Part shown: positions 19,090-28,639 of the stretch, piece after piece
Position numbering within the stretch: position 1 is the first letter of the stretch
Layout of the letters: every line of letters begins with the position of its first letter
NCBI RefSeq assembly: GCF_000701405.1
Contig: NZ_JNIV01000037.1
Span: 1 to 41,479, forward strand
Length of the DNA stretch: 41,479 nt
Source of the DNA: Deinococcus marmoris DSM 12784
Lineage (GTDB): Bacteria; Deinococcota; Deinococci; Deinococcales; Deinococcaceae
Direction of reading: 5' to 3'
Program-made: the position numbers and the translations under genes
The notes under the pieces: generated by a model
The model's database searches: none
What the model was told of the DNA's origin: nothing
What the model saw: the letters and a program-made list of their open reading frames with translations, nothing else

Positions 19090-21210
19090 TTAGTTGGTTT
19101 TGGCGAGTTTCAACTGGTACTTGTTGAAGGGGCCGCCATCGTCGCCCGTATCGGCGGCGATGTTGTAACTGGTCACGGCCAGGTAGTAGGTGCCTGCCGC
19201 CGGAATCGTGAAGGCAAATTCGGAATCAGAGTCGATGCGGGGGTCACCCCGGTCATCGTTGTCGGCCAGCGTCTTGCCGTCCGGGCCAAGCAGGAAGAGG
19301 TAGGAATCGAGCGATCCACCTATGCGTCCGGCGGCCAGCACATCGGCCTGGATCTTGTCGCCAGCGGCAGCGGTGAACTTGAAGACGTCAAAGTCGTTGG
19401 GCGTGCCGTAGATGTAAGCAGTCAGTGTGGTCTGACCGTAGGCGATGGCCTTGGCAGTGGCCAGCGAGTCGTTAGGCTCGTAGGGGTCCACCGGATTGAA
19501 GTTCGGCGAAGCTGCCGTCAGGGTCACGTCCTTCATATCTGGATTGACCCGCGTGGACCCCGAAGTTGCGGTCAGGCTCCCGATAAAAGTGCCACGGTCT
19601 TCCAGCAGGCCGCCGGTAATGTTCAGGTCGGCCCCGGCCACGTACAGGTCGTATTCACCCGGCGCGATCTCGGCGAAGTTGGCGTTCCCCTGGGCGTCGG
19701 TGGTGGACAGGTACAGCGGCGTGGGGTCGTCGGTGGCCCCGGCGCGCATGCCCTTGCCGCGCAGGATCACGTCGCCCAGCACGCCGGGCTTCTTGCCGCT
19801 GCTGTCGACGTAGGCCACGTTGATTCTGACATTGGCTCCCTTGGCGGGCAGCTTGTCGCAGGAGGTCAGGGTCTTGGCGATGTTTCCAGCATTCAGTGCG
19901 CCCCAGCCGGTGTCGCGGTCAAAGCCGGTGGGGTTGGAGCCGATGGTGTTGTTGGCCGTGGTTTCCAGCACGCGGCGCACCTGGAAGGGGGTGGCTGCCG
20001 GGCACTTCTGGTACACCAGCGCGGCGACACCGGCGGTGTAGGGGCTGGAGAACGAGGTGCCGGAGATCAGCGCGTGGCCGCCGCCTAGCCAGGTGGGGTT
20101 GGCCAGCATGGTGTCCTGACCGGGGGCCGAGGACGAGATATGACGGCCCATGGTCGAGAAGGTCACCCTGCGGTTGCTGCCGTCCAGCGCGCCCGAAGCC
20201 ATCACGCCGGGCAGGGCGGCGGGGTACTGGAACTCGTCGTAGTAGCTGTTGCCCATCGAGGCCACCACGGCTGTGCCGTTGCTCATGGCGTAGTCGAAGG
20301 CGTCCTTGACCGCCCCGAAGCTGATGCCGCCGCCCCAGGAGTTGTTCAGAACCCGCGCGCCGTTATTGCTGGCCCACACGGCCCCAAGCGCGATATAGAA
20401 CGAGGAATAGAACTCGTTGGTCTGGTTGAATGCCGGGTTGATGACCACCGGAATGAATTTGGCCCCCGGCGCGACGCCGACGATGCCCTTGCCGTCGTCG
20501 GCAGCCACGATGCTGGACGCCACGAAGGTGCCGTGCGAGGCGAATTTGCTGGTGGAGTCCTTGACCCACTCGGCGGCGTTCGTGTACACCTTGTTCAGGA
20601 AGGGGTTGTACGCCTTGCCCGCCCAGTTGGCAGCCAGATCGGGGTGTGACACGTCGCCGGGATCGTCCAGCACGGCCACCACCACGCCGGTCCCGTCCAG
20701 GCCAGCGTCCCAGGCGGCCTTGGCGTTCAGGTGGCGTGGGTCCAGGGCGTACTGCGGCAGCTCGTCGAACTTCTGGTCGTCGGACGCGGCCTGGGCATTC
20801 AGATTCCCCTGACCCTGCGGCGCGGACGGCTCTTCACCCCTGACGATCTGGTTGGGCTGGGCGTAACGCAGCCCCGGCAGGCGGAAGGCCTGTGAGCTGA
20901 CCTTCATACTGTCGCCCTGCACGCGCAGCAGCGCCACCCGGATCTCGGGGATGGTTGCCACCACAGTCGCTTTCAGAGTGGACACGGCTCGGCTCAGGCT
21001 GGCGTCGTCGGTGTAGCCCACCATCAGCTCGTTCTGGACATACTTGAGCTTGCCGCTCTGGGCCACTGTGGCGTGTTCGCTGAGATCGTTCCTGGGCGTG
21101 GCCGCCACCGAGGTGGTTCCAGGGGTCTGCTGTCCGCAGGCAGCCAGGAGGGCGGTGAGGGCCACCACTCCGAGGGTGCAGTTGAGGTTGTGCCGGGAGG
21201 GTTTGTGCAT
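19090..21210 (-). CDS. Subtilase (S8) lipoprotein with C-terminal PPC domain
   Basis: The 706-aa secreted serine protease has lipobox LAAC (Cys25), a propeptide (about 55-125, [19 protein letters not shown]), an S8 domain (about 165-455), a carboxypeptidase-regulatory/Fn3-like region (about 460-575) and a PPC domain (about 590-706). The catalytic set is complete: Asp182 (AVLDDPG), His226 (ASHGTFVAS), oxyanion Asn321 (ASMGNSY) and Ser386 ([12 protein letters not shown]). It resembles thermitase/fervidolysin-type enzymes. It probably degrades external protein for nutrients or remodels the surface. ATG 21210 has AAGGAG at good spacing. A strong terminator follows, so it is transcribed separately from the PPC/pseudoprotease pair. 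Confidence 0.93.
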   Translation of the reverse strand: MHKPSRHNLNCTLGVVALTALLAACGQQTPGTTSVAATPRNDLSEHATVAQSGKLKYVQNELMVGYTDDASLSRAVSTLKATVVATIPEIRVALLRVQGDSMKVSSQAFRLPGLRYAQPNQIVRGEEPSAPQGQGNLNAQAASDDQKFDELPQYALDPRHLNAKAAWDAGLDGTGVVVAVLDDPGDVSHPDLAANWAGKAYNPFLNKVYTNAAEWVKDSTSKFASHGTFVASSIVAADDGKGIVGVAPGAKFIPVVINPAFNQTNEFYSSFYIALGAVWASNNGARVLNNSWGGGISFGAVKDAFDYAMSNGTAVVASMGNSYYDEFQYPAALPGVMASGALDGSNRRVTFSTMGRHISSSAPGQDTMLANPTWLGGGHALISGTSFSSPYTAGVAALVYQKCPAATPFQVRRVLETTANNTIGSNPTGFDRDTGWGALNAGNIAKTLTSCDKLPAKGANVRINVAYVDSSGKKPGVLGDVILRGKGMRAGATDDPTPLYLSTTDAQGNANFAEIAPGEYDLYVAGADLNITGGLLEDRGTFIGSLTATSGSTRVNPDMKDVTLTAASPNFNPVDPYEPNDSLATAKAIAYGQTTLTAYIYGTPNDFDVFKFTAAAGDKIQADVLAAGRIGGSLDSYLFLLGPDGKTLADNDDRGDPRIDSDSEFAFTIPAAGTYYLAVTSYNIAADTGDDGGPFNKYQLKLAKTN

Positions 21211-21299
21211 GAATGCTCCTTGAAAGCGCGGGAAAGCGCCGGAAGTAGGAATGCGTTAAAAGACGGGGCACATTTTGAGTCTGTCCTGAGGGTGGTTCT

Positions 21300-21367
21300 G
21301 GTGACCAGCTCTGGTGTTGTGGACCGTGCGGTGGGCTTGGGTCCAGGTTCACCCGGCGCTGGTCACC
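21300..21367 (-). other. Nested inverted repeats in the 3' region of the Ig-like lipoprotein gene
   Basis: GGTGACCAGC (21300-21309) and GCTGGTCACC (21358-21367) are exact reverse complements, and a second pair (GGTCCA and TGGACC) is nested inside. No T-run follows on the minus strand. It may be a 3'-end stabilising structure, a Rho-independent-like terminator without a U tract, or part of a dispersed repeat. Confidence 0.5.
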
Positions 21368-21374
21368 CTGGCGC

Positions 21375-23414
21375 TTATTTCTGACCCGTGACGAAGTCGA
21401 AGTTCTGGTTCAGGGCGCGGGTGGCCGGAATCGGCTGGAGGGCGCTGCTGGGCCATGCGTACACCGAGTAGGCGCTGACGCGGTTTCCCTCGCTGGGCAG
21501 GTACTTGTAGGCGTAGCCCGCGTACATCTGCCACTTGTAGGGGCGCAGCGGTTGCAGGGCGGGAATGCCCAGTTCGCTCAGCGGGATGCTGACGCTGTGG
21601 GCAGCGCTGTCTACCGGAAGCCGCTTGGGCTTGTCCTTGTCGAGCAGCCCAGCCGTATCGGTGTAGACGGTGTTCTTGGCTAGGCCCGAGGTGTAGACCA
21701 GGGTCTGCCCCACGGCGACGCCGTTGCCTGCGTCTCCGGTGCCCTCTTCCACCCGGAACAGGCCGAGGGTACCAGCCGCTGCCGGATTGCCGGGCATGTT
21801 GTAGCCGCTGCCGCTGAACAGGTCACGCAGTTGCAGGTTGTAGCCCGCGCCGTCCGCGCCGATGGCCAGTTGCGGGTGACCGATCACGAAGGTGGGGTTC
21901 AGTGCGACGCCCACTGTTTCGTCGCCGGGGGCCAGCAGTTTGGGCATGAACGCGGCCAGCGGGGTGGTCTGGGTGGTGTTGCTGGCGGCGGTGTTCGCGC
22001 CGCGCGCCACGACCCGGTAGGTAAAGGTCTTGCCCACGCTCAGATCGGCGCTGTTGTCACGGTAGAAGAAGGGACGCGCGAGCTGGTTGGCCGGGCATGA
22101 CGCGCTCGTGCCGCCCGCCACAGTGCCCACCTTGCTGAAGGTGCTGCCGTCTGCCGCACGCTCGATGTCGAAGGCGAAGGGCGCGGCGTCGGTGTTGCAC
22201 CAGCGCAGTTCCACGAAGACGCCCGATCCGTTGGGGGCCGCGTCGCCCACAGGCGCAGTCGCGTCTGCGCCGGGCAGGCTGTACGGCTGGGTCCAGGAGC
22301 CTTCCTGTTTGAGGGTATAGGCCACGGCGGCGGCATTCTTGGGGGCCGTCACGGTTGCGCTGGCCTCCTTGGCCGTGTTCTTCAGGGTGATCGGCACGAG
22401 GTACAACGAGTAGTTGTAGTTGTAATCGACAACCAGGACTTCCAGATTGAGCTTTTCGCCGGCGGCGCTGCCGAAGCCCTTGATGAAGTTGGGGGTTCCG
22501 GCGTTGGGCAGCGTCACGGCCCCGGACGTGGGCGGCGTCAACAGGTCCTGCTGCGGCGTGAAGAACCATTTGCCGTCCAGCGACGATCCTGCCACGCTGC
22601 CGGAGCCGGGCGTGCGGCCCAACTGGGCGTACATCACGCGCACCGGTCCCACGTGATTGGAGTCCGCAGCCCCGGTGATCTTAAAGTCCACGGTGTCGGT
22701 GAAGGTGGTGTCTGCCAGCGGCGTCTTGCCGTCTGCGCGCGTCAGCACCAGCTTGGCCCCGTCGGTTGTGGCGCTGGTCTCGAAGGCCGGGGGCTGGATC
22801 ATGCGCACCTTGATGGTCCCGTCGGTCACCACTAGGCCGTGCAGATCGAAGCCCGCCAGCCCTGCCTTGCGCGCCTGAAGAGCGTAGGTTCCGGCGGGCA
22901 ACTGCGGCGCGGTGAATGTGCCGTCGGCCCCGCTGGTTACGGTGCTGTACGTCTTGCCGCCAGACATCACCGTGATGGTGCTGCCTGCCACCGGCGCGCC
23001 GATGTTCTGATCAACGACGATGCCCTGGATCACGCCCTTGCCCAGCGGAACACTGCTCACGCTGACCGTGGCGGTGGCCTCGGCGGTGTTGCCTGCCGCG
23101 TCGCTGGCCACCGCGCGGTAGGTCAGGGAGCCGCTGGCCGCGCTACCCACCGTAGTGGTGGCGGTGTAAGGAACGGTGGTGTCTTCGTCGATCAGCGTGG
23201 TGCCCTGATAGAAGCTGACCTTGAACACGTCCACATTGTCTGCGGCGGTGGCGGTCAGGGTCACGGTGCTGCCCGGCTGCACGCTGCTGGGAGACGCCGT
23301 CAGACTGACGGTGGGCTTGGTGGTATCGCCTGTCTGGGGCGTTTCCGGGCTTCCGCAAGCGGTGAGAAGCAGCCCGGTGAGGGCCAGAAATGCGAGGGGT
23401 GAGGACCTCTTCAT
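21375..23414 (-). CDS. Large Ig-like surface lipoprotein
   Basis: The 679-aa lipoprotein has lipobox LLTAC (Cys20). Residues about 30-125 form a bacterial Ig-like domain (KPTVSLTASPSSVQPGSTVT, ATAADNVDVFKVSFYQG, YRAVASDAAGNTAEAT), and about 127-210 a carboxypeptidase-regulatory-like beta sandwich (GIVVDQNIGAPVAGSTITV, GTFTAPQLPAGTYALQARK). The C-terminal 400 residues look like further beta domains with an Fn3 pattern and are otherwise unrecognised. It is likely exposed on the envelope, perhaps as an adhesin or structural protein. ATG 23414 has AAAGGAG nearby. A promoter candidate lies about 150 bp upstream, giving a long leader. Confidence 0.85.
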   Translation of the reverse strand: MKRSSPLAFLALTGLLLTACGSPETPQTGDTTKPTVSLTASPSSVQPGSTVTLTATAADNVDVFKVSFYQGTTLIDEDTTVPYTATTTVGSAASGSLTYRAVASDAAGNTAEATATVSVSSVPLGKGVIQGIVVDQNIGAPVAGSTITVMSGGKTYSTVTSGADGTFTAPQLPAGTYALQARKAGLAGFDLHGLVVTDGTIKVRMIQPPAFETSATTDGAKLVLTRADGKTPLADTTFTDTVDFKITGAADSNHVGPVRVMYAQLGRTPGSGSVAGSSLDGKWFFTPQQDLLTPPTSGAVTLPNAGTPNFIKGFGSAAGEKLNLEVLVVDYNYNYSLYLVPITLKNTAKEASATVTAPKNAAAVAYTLKQEGSWTQPYSLPGADATAPVGDAAPNGSGVFVELRWCNTDAAPFAFDIERAADGSTFSKVGTVAGGTSASCPANQLARPFFYRDNSADLSVGKTFTYRVVARGANTAASNTTQTTPLAAFMPKLLAPGDETVGVALNPTFVIGHPQLAIGADGAGYNLQLRDLFSGSGYNMPGNPAAAGTLGLFRVEEGTGDAGNGVAVGQTLVYTSGLAKNTVYTDTAGLLDKDKPKRLPVDSAAHSVSIPLSELGIPALQPLRPYKWQMYAGYAYKYLPSEGNRVSAYSVYAWPSSALQPIPATRALNQNFDFVTGQK

Positions 23415-23752
23415 GTGATCTCCTTTAAACCAGTCGGTGGACGGCCTGAGCGGTCAGGTGGGGCGCTCATGTGCAATGGGAGGTGAACACAGGCCAACGA
23501 ACGCCTAGAGGCGTTTCTCTGGGGCTGTGGCGCTCGATGTCGGTATCAAGCTGCTTGTGGGACGGGTGAAAGATAGCGCGTGATGCTCAGGTGAGCAAGC
23601 GCTCTGCAAAGTCTCATCTGGAAAGGTCTGAGTGGCTGAAGGCAAATGTGCGGGGCAGTGTCTGAAAACTTTACAGACGCCAGCTTCTGGCCGCCCGAAA
23701 GCGAGAGGACGGATTCATGAAGCCGCAGCCCGGTTCTCACCTGCCTGCGGCT
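23415..23752. other. Divergent intergenic region, about 340 bp
   Basis: It holds the promoter of the Ig-like lipoprotein (23570-23598), a short palindrome AACGCC-TAGA-GGCGTT (23500-23515) inside that transcript's leader, and an inverted repeat GTCTG/CAGAC near 23659-23677. No gene was found. Confidence 0.5.
23570..23598 (-). promoter_or_regulatory. Promoter of the Ig-like lipoprotein gene
   Basis: On the minus strand TTGCTC (23598-23593) and TATCTT (23575-23570) are separated by 17 bp. The leader would be about 150 nt. Confidence 0.5.
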
Positions 23753-23758
23753 TACTCT
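23753..23758 (+). promoter_or_regulatory. -10 box of leaderless lipoprotein gene
   Basis: TACTCT lies 6 nt before ATG 23765, and there is no Shine-Dalgarno. Confidence 0.55.
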
Positions 23759-23764
23759 GTACAC

Positions 23765-24310
23765 ATGCGTTCTCTTCTGCTTGCCGCTCTGTTGCTTCCC
23801 CTGACGCTGGCCGCCTGCGGTCAACAGGGGGTCAAAGTTCCCTCCGACTACGCCCTGAGCGGCAGCCTCGGCGGCGACTGGGGCACGTCGCCGAAGCTGC
23901 GGCTGGCGCTGGTGGGAACTGGTGTGCCGGTGGCCGTGACCAACGACAGCACCATTGCCCAGAATGTGGTCAGTACAGCGGCGAATTCCTGGCAGTACGG
24001 CTTTGATCTGCCGAACATTCCCGGTGTGGCCGGGGTGTATCAGGTGGTGGCCTACGACGACGCCAACAACGACGCGCGCCTGAGTCTGGGCGAGACGGTG
24101 GCGCGCAACCGCCTGTGGCTGGTCTTCAGCCCGGCGGGCGGCACGTTCGGCCCCTTCGAGCTGCCCGACAACTGGCCCGGCGGCGGAACCGAACTGCTGC
24201 CCCAGATGACGGTCTCGCGCGGCTGGAACCTGTATGACCGCTCGCAGGCTCTGGGCGACGCCAACCCGCGTGCCGTCGGCAGGATCACGGGCTACGACAT
24301 CAGCCGCTAA
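23765..24310 (+). CDS. Small lipoprotein of unknown function
   Basis: The 181-aa protein begins MRSLLLAALLLPLTLAACGQ, a clear lipoprotein signal with Cys18 as lipid site. The mature part is beta-rich (YALSGSLGGDWGTSPKLRLAL, VYQVVAYDDANNDARLSLGE) and ends WNLYDRSQALGD, then GRITGYDISR. The segment DANNDARLSLGE looks like an EF-hand- or dockerin-style Asp loop that might bind Ca2+. No family was recognised. ATG 23765 was chosen over the upstream in-frame ATG 23717 because the signal peptide starts there and a -10 box sits 6 nt upstream. It is divergent from the Ig-like lipoprotein. Confidence 0.82.
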   Translation: MRSLLLAALLLPLTLAACGQQGVKVPSDYALSGSLGGDWGTSPKLRLALVGTGVPVAVTNDSTIAQNVVSTAANSWQYGFDLPNIPGVAGVYQVVAYDDANNDARLSLGETVARNRLWLVFSPAGGTFGPFELPDNWPGGGTELLPQMTVSRGWNLYDRSQALGDANPRAVGRITGYDISR

Positions 24311-24386
24311 GCCACCGGGCCAGACCGTAAGTCTGTCTCAAGGCCCTAACGTCGGTCCTGACGCTTTTGCAGGGCGGCTCCCCCTC

Positions 24387-24392
24387 TAGCCT
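24387..24392 (+). promoter_or_regulatory. -10 box of the first alpha/beta hydrolase gene
   Basis: TAGCCT lies 6 nt before ATG 24399, without a Shine-Dalgarno, giving a leaderless start. Confidence 0.45.
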
Positions 24393-24398
24393 GGGAAG

Positions 24399-25388
24399 AT
24401 GAAACCAGCTCTTTTCCTCACGTTGCCCATGCTCCTCGGCGCATCCGTTCTGGGCGCGCAGGCCGGGGCACAGTCCGCCGCCGCCCTCGCAAAAGTGGAT
24501 GTGGCAGACATGGGCATCCAGACGGCCCGCGAGAAAAAATATCCCGGCAGCGCCCTGAAAGTGCTGACCAATCTGCGTGCGGGGGGCAACTACTCGCGTC
24601 AGGTGGTGTCGTATCAGTCGGGCGGACTGACCATCCGCGCCCTGCTGACCGTTCCCAGTGGCACGCCGCCAAAGGGGGGCTGGCCGGCCATCGTGTTCAA
24701 CCACGGTTACGTTCCGCCCAATGTCTACCGCACCACCGAGCGCTACGTGGCGTATCAGGACGCCTTTGCCCGCGCGGGCTTCATCACCCTCAAGAGCGAT
24801 TACCGGGGCCACGGCAGCAGCCAGGGTGAGGCACTGGGTGGCTACTACTCCCCTGGCTACACCGACGACGTGATGAACGCGCTGGGCAGCCTCAAGCGCG
24901 ACGGGCGGGTGAATGCGGCGCGCATCGGCATGTGGGGCCATAGCATGGGCGGCTTCCTGACCCTGCGGGCGATGGTCATTGATCCCGGCAGCGTCAAGGC
25001 CGGGGTGATCTGGGCCGGGGTGGTGGGCGATTACAACGACATGATGACCAGGTGGAACAGCAAAACGCCCGCCAGCATTCCGCAGGGCGTGCTGAACCTG
25101 CGCAAGACGGCGGTGGCGAAGTACGGCACCCCGGCCAGCAATCCCAAATTCTGGAATTCATTGAGCGCCAACAGCTACCTGGGAGACCTGAACGGCCCCA
25201 TCCAGCTTCACATCGGTACGGCGGACGAGGATGTGCCGGTGGTCTTTCACACCACGCTGAGCCGGGACCTGAAGGCCATCGGAAAGCCAGTGGCCAGTTA
25301 CGTCTATCCCGGCGACAACCACAACCTCAGCGGCAACCTGCAAACGGCCCTGAACCGCAGCGTGCAGTTCTTCAAAGAGCATCTCTGA
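24399..25388 (+). CDS. Secreted alpha/beta hydrolase (S9-like), copy 1
   Basis: The 329-aa protein has a cleavable signal peptide (about 1-24, GASVLGAQAGAQS). The hydrolase core shows GWPAIVFNHGY, the nucleophile elbow GHSMGG with Ser182, Asp276 in GTADEDVP and His308 in GDNHNLSG, which completes the triad. The pattern fits dipeptidyl-peptidase/prolyl-oligopeptidase-like (DLH, S9) hydrolases. The substrate may be a peptide or an ester. It is followed after 4 nt by a clear paralogue, so the two form an operon from a tandem duplication. Confidence 0.88.
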   Translation: MKPALFLTLPMLLGASVLGAQAGAQSAAALAKVDVADMGIQTAREKKYPGSALKVLTNLRAGGNYSRQVVSYQSGGLTIRALLTVPSGTPPKGGWPAIVFNHGYVPPNVYRTTERYVAYQDAFARAGFITLKSDYRGHGSSQGEALGGYYSPGYTDDVMNALGSLKRDGRVNAARIGMWGHSMGGFLTLRAMVIDPGSVKAGVIWAGVVGDYNDMMTRWNSKTPASIPQGVLNLRKTAVAKYGTPASNPKFWNSLSANSYLGDLNGPIQLHIGTADEDVPVVFHTTLSRDLKAIGKPVASYVYPGDNHNLSGNLQTALNRSVQFFKEHL

Positions 25389-25392
25389 ACGT

Positions 25393-26460
25393 ATGAGGCG
25401 ACTGATCAATTTCGTGGTGTTGCTGCTGGTGCTGGGCGCGGGCTTTGTCGCCGTGACGCAGCCGGAGAATCTGCCGTTCAGGGTGCCCTGGCAGACGCAG
25501 ACGGGGGTCCCAGCGCCTGACCCGCCCCCGATGCCTGATGTGCAGCCAGACAACACCGTGCAGGCAGGGCCACTGGGCGAGATCACCGACGCGGCCATCA
25601 CGGCTCTGGTGGCCCGGCAGCCCGTCAGCATCCAGGCACTGCGGGCGCGCGAGTATCCGGGCAGCAAGCTGAGTGTGGTCCGCAGCCTCAACCCCGGCAG
25701 CAACTACAGCCGACAGGTGGTGTCCTATCAATCCGACGGCCTGAAGATCTTTGCCCTGCTGACTGTTCCCGGTGGCACGCCGCCGAAGGGAGGCTGGCCC
25801 ACCATCGTGTTCAATCACGGTTACATTCCGCCGGACGAGTACCGCACCACCGAGCGTTACGTGGCGTATCAGGACGCCTTTGCGCGGGCCGGGTATGTCA
25901 CCCTCAAAAGCGATTACCGGGGCCACGGCGACTCCGAGGGCACGGCCCTGGGCGGCTACAACGATCCCGGCTACACCGTGGACGTGCTGAACGCCGCCGC
26001 CAGCCTCAAGGCGGACCCGCGCGTGGACCGGGGGCGCATGGGCCTGTGGGGCCACAGCATGGGCGGGCAACTGAGTCTGCGGGCCATGCTGGTGGACCCG
26101 GACCTGAAAGCCGCCTCGCTGTGGGCCGGGGTGATGGCCAGTTACGACATTCTGGCCACCGATTGGAATCCGCCAAGTGGGGAGCAGAAGCCCACGCTGG
26201 ACAACCTCAACCGCCGCTACCTGCGCGCCCTGAGTCCCAACGCCTACCTGCAAGACCTGGACGGACGGCCCATCCAGCTTCATCAGGGCACCGCCGACAA
26301 GGATGTGCCCTACAGCTTTCAGAAGGATTTTGCAGACGATCTGCGCGCTGCACAGCAGCCCTTCACGGCCTACAGGTATCCCGGCGACAACCACAACCTG
26401 AGCGGCAATCTACGGCTGGCCCTGGACCGCAGTGTGGCGTTCTTCAAGGACAACCTGTGA
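25393..26460 (+). CDS. Membrane-anchored alpha/beta hydrolase (S9-like), copy 2
   Basis: The 355-aa paralogue shares long identical blocks with copy 1 (NYSRQVVSYQS, TTERYVAYQDAFARAG, LKSDYRGHG, LWGHSMGG versus MWGHSMGG). Ser222 is the nucleophile; GTADKDVP and GDNHNLSGN give Asp and His. The N-terminus differs: a hydrophobic segment (INFVVLLLVLGAGFVAV, 5-21) without a clear cleavage site and then a Pro-rich linker (VPAPDPPPMPDV), suggesting a membrane-anchored enzyme. ATG 25393 lies 4 nt after the stop of copy 1. The two probably act on related substrates, one released and one anchored. Confidence 0.88.
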   Translation: MRRLINFVVLLLVLGAGFVAVTQPENLPFRVPWQTQTGVPAPDPPPMPDVQPDNTVQAGPLGEITDAAITALVARQPVSIQALRAREYPGSKLSVVRSLNPGSNYSRQVVSYQSDGLKIFALLTVPGGTPPKGGWPTIVFNHGYIPPDEYRTTERYVAYQDAFARAGYVTLKSDYRGHGDSEGTALGGYNDPGYTVDVLNAAASLKADPRVDRGRMGLWGHSMGGQLSLRAMLVDPDLKAASLWAGVMASYDILATDWNPPSGEQKPTLDNLNRRYLRALSPNAYLQDLDGRPIQLHQGTADKDVPYSFQKDFADDLRAAQQPFTAYRYPGDNHNLSGNLRLALDRSVAFFKDNL

Positions 26461-26597
26461 CGTGGTGGCCCCTGCGCGCCGTCCTGGAGGGCTGAAATGC
26501 CTGCGCTGCGGCGACATTCAGGCCCCTGCCAGTTCAGACGCCTGATAGACGCGCCGCTTCATCTGATGCCGGAGGATGCCCGGACGACGTGTGCCCA

Positions 26598-26626
26598 TTG
26601 ACGTATCACCTGTGCTGGGCTATGAT
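26598..26626 (+). promoter_or_regulatory. tRNA-Glu promoter
   Basis: TTGACG (26598-26603), a 17-bp spacer and TATGAT (26621-26626) make a near-consensus sigma-70 promoter about 73 bp before the tRNA. Confidence 0.85.
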
Positions 26627-26692
26627 TCACGCCGTGCTGAAAAGCACCCCTTGAAAGGGCGGCGGACACACTGAAAAAAGTGAATGCTGAAA

Positions 26693-26772
<80 letters not shown>

Positions 26773-26779
26773 ACTTGAG

Positions 26780-26802
26780 CCTCCGCCTCGGCGGGGGTTT
26801 TT
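26780..26802 (+). terminator. Terminator of tRNA-Glu
   Basis: A 7-bp stem (26780-26786 with 26791-26797, loop CTCG) is followed by TTTTT. Confidence 0.85.
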
Positions 26803-26858
26803 GCTTTGTCTGTGGCACCCGGTGCAGATGCTGTCTATCGCGGATTTCTGTACCCGCA

Positions 26859-26887
26859 TTGACACCCCGCCGCCCCCTTGCTACATT
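26859..26887 (+). promoter_or_regulatory. tRNA-Ile promoter
   Basis: TTGACA (26859-26864), a 17-bp spacer and TACATT (26882-26887). The -35 is a perfect consensus match. Confidence 0.85.
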
Positions 26888-26931
26888 GACTGCCGCCTGT
26901 CCGGTCACGGACGTGCGGAAAGAAGCGGTGC

Positions 26932-27008
<77 letters not shown>

Positions 27009-27018
27009 AACAGTAGAG

Positions 27019-27043
27019 AACCCCGTCCAGTACGGGGTTTTTT
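27019..27043 (+). terminator. Terminator of tRNA-Ile
   Basis: ACCCCGT and ACGGGGT form a stem with loop CCAGT, followed by six T residues. Confidence 0.9.
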
Positions 27044-27117
27044 CGTTTTCGGAAATCTAGCCCGAACCTCGAAAAACGTCTGCATACTGGCAAGGAGCGT
27101 GGGGCTATATGCACGGT

Positions 27118-27152
27118 GGGAGAGGAGAAGCCGTCCTCCACTTCTCCTCCCC
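27118..27152 (-). terminator. Hairpin downstream of gltD
   Basis: A stem of about 12 bp (27118-27130 with 27141-27152, CTTCTCCTC core) lies about 20 bp past the gltD stop. No U-run follows on the minus strand, so terminator function is uncertain. Confidence 0.45.
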
Positions 27153-27172
27153 CACGGTTCTATCTCTTGCTG

Positions 27173-28639
27173 CTACCTCGGCAGCACGCTCGTGCCCATC
27201 AAATACTGATCCATCGCCCGCGCCGCCTGCCGCCCTTCGCGGATGGCCCAGACCACCAGACTCTGCCCGCGCCGCATGTCTCCCGCCGCAAACACACCGG
27301 GGAGATTGGTGACGTAGCCGCCCTCCTCCTCCGTTCCGGCCAGGGCGTTGCCGCGCGTGTCCTTGTTGATGCCGAACGCCTCCAAGACACTGCCCACCGG
27401 GCTGACAAAGCCCATCGCCAGCAGCACCAGTTCCGCCGGGTGGATTTCCTCGCTGCCCTCAATTTCCCTGAGGTGGCCGTCCACCAGTTCGATGCGGACC
27501 GTCTTGACCCCGGTGAGCTTGCCACCCTGGCCTACAAATTCCTTGGTGGCAATCGCAAATTCTCGGGTGACGCCTTCCTCATGGCTGGAGCTGGTGCGCA
27601 GCTTGAGGGGCCAGTACGGCCAGACGAGGGGTTTGTTCTCGTGTTCGGGCGGCTGGGGCATCACCTCGAACTGGGTCACCCCTGCCGCGCCGTGGCGGTT
27701 GCTGGTGCCGACGCAATCGCTGCCGGTGTCGCCGCCGCCGATCACCACGACGTGTTTGCCGTCTGCGCGCAGTTGTTTCTTGAGTTTGTCGCCCGCATTC
27801 ACGCGGTTCTGGCCCGGCAGGAATTCCATCGCGTAATGCACGCCGTCCAGCTCGCGCCCTGGCACGGGCAAGTCACGGGGCTGTTCCGCACCGCCGCACA
27901 GCAACACGGCGTCGAATTCGGCGCGCAGCTCGTCGGGGGTCACGGTGACTTTGGCGAGGTTGGTCACCGTGCTTTTCCTATCCCACGTGCCCACCAACAC
28001 GCCAGTTTTGAAGGTTACGCCCTCGGCCTCCATCTGATGGACACGGCGGTCAATGTGGTGCTTTTCCATCTTGAAGTCAGGGATGCCGTAGCGCAGCAGG
28101 CCGCCCACGCGGTCATTTTTCTCGAACACGGTGACGGCATGTCCGGCGCGGGCCAGTTGTTGCGCCGCCGCCAGTCCCGCCGGGCCGCTGCCGATCACGG
28201 CCACCGTTTTCCCGGTCTTGACCTGCGGCGGCTGTGGCCTGACCCACCCTTCCTGCCACGCGCGCTCGATGATCGCCAGCTCGATGGACTTGATGCCCAC
28301 TGGATCGTCGTTGATGTTCAGGGTGCAGGCGGCCTCGCAGGGAGCTGGGCAGATGCGCCCGGTGAACTCCGGGAAATTGTTGGTGCTGTGCAGGGTTTCG
28401 ATGGCCGAGAGCCAGTCGTTCTCGTACACCAGATTGTTGAAATCGGGAATGATGTTGCCCACCGGGCAGCCGTTGTTGCAGAACGGGATGCCGCAGTCCA
28501 TGCAGCGCACGGCCTGTTTCTGGGCCGATTCGCCCGCCAGTGGCAGCACGAATTCGGCGTAATTTTTCAGGCGGGCATCGACAGGCTGATACTTCTCTTT
28601 GACGCGGGGCTGTTCGAGAAAGCCGGTGATCTTGCTCAT
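27173..28639 (-). CDS. gltD: Glutamate synthase small subunit
   Basis: The beta subunit of NADPH-dependent glutamate synthase passes electrons from NADPH through FAD and iron-sulfur clusters to GltB. The product is 488 aa, the usual length. The N-terminus carries the 4Fe-4S cysteines [17 protein letters not shown] and CPAPCEAAC. Two nucleotide-binding motifs follow: [12 protein letters not shown] (FAD) and [12 protein letters not shown] (NADPH). [16 protein letters not shown] is the conserved C-terminal FAD contact. Start 28639 has GGAGG close upstream. It lies 137 nt downstream of gltB on the same strand. The spacer between them shows no clear promoter or terminator. Confidence 0.95.
   Translation of the reverse strand: MSKITGFLEQPRVKEKYQPVDARLKNYAEFVLPLAGESAQKQAVRCMDCGIPFCNNGCPVGNIIPDFNNLVYENDWLSAIETLHSTNNFPEFTGRICPAPCEAACTLNINDDPVGIKSIELAIIERAWQEGWVRPQPPQVKTGKTVAVIGSGPAGLAAAQQLARAGHAVTVFEKNDRVGGLLRYGIPDFKMEKHHIDRRVHQMEAEGVTFKTGVLVGTWDRKSTVTNLAKVTVTPDELRAEFDAVLLCGGAEQPRDLPVPGRELDGVHYAMEFLPGQNRVNAGDKLKKQLRADGKHVVVIGGGDTGSDCVGTSNRHGAAGVTQFEVMPQPPEHENKPLVWPYWPLKLRTSSSHEEGVTREFAIATKEFVGQGGKLTGVKTVRIELVDGHLREIEGSEEIHPAELVLLAMGFVSPVGSVLEAFGINKDTRGNALAGTEEEGGYVTNLPGVFAAGDMRRGQSLVVWAIREGRQAARAMDQYLMGTSVLPR

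Noticed and set aside
26497..26601. 34-codon frame with a GGAGG upstream, after hydrolase 2
   Set aside because: It is short, has no similarity and runs into the tRNA-Glu promoter.
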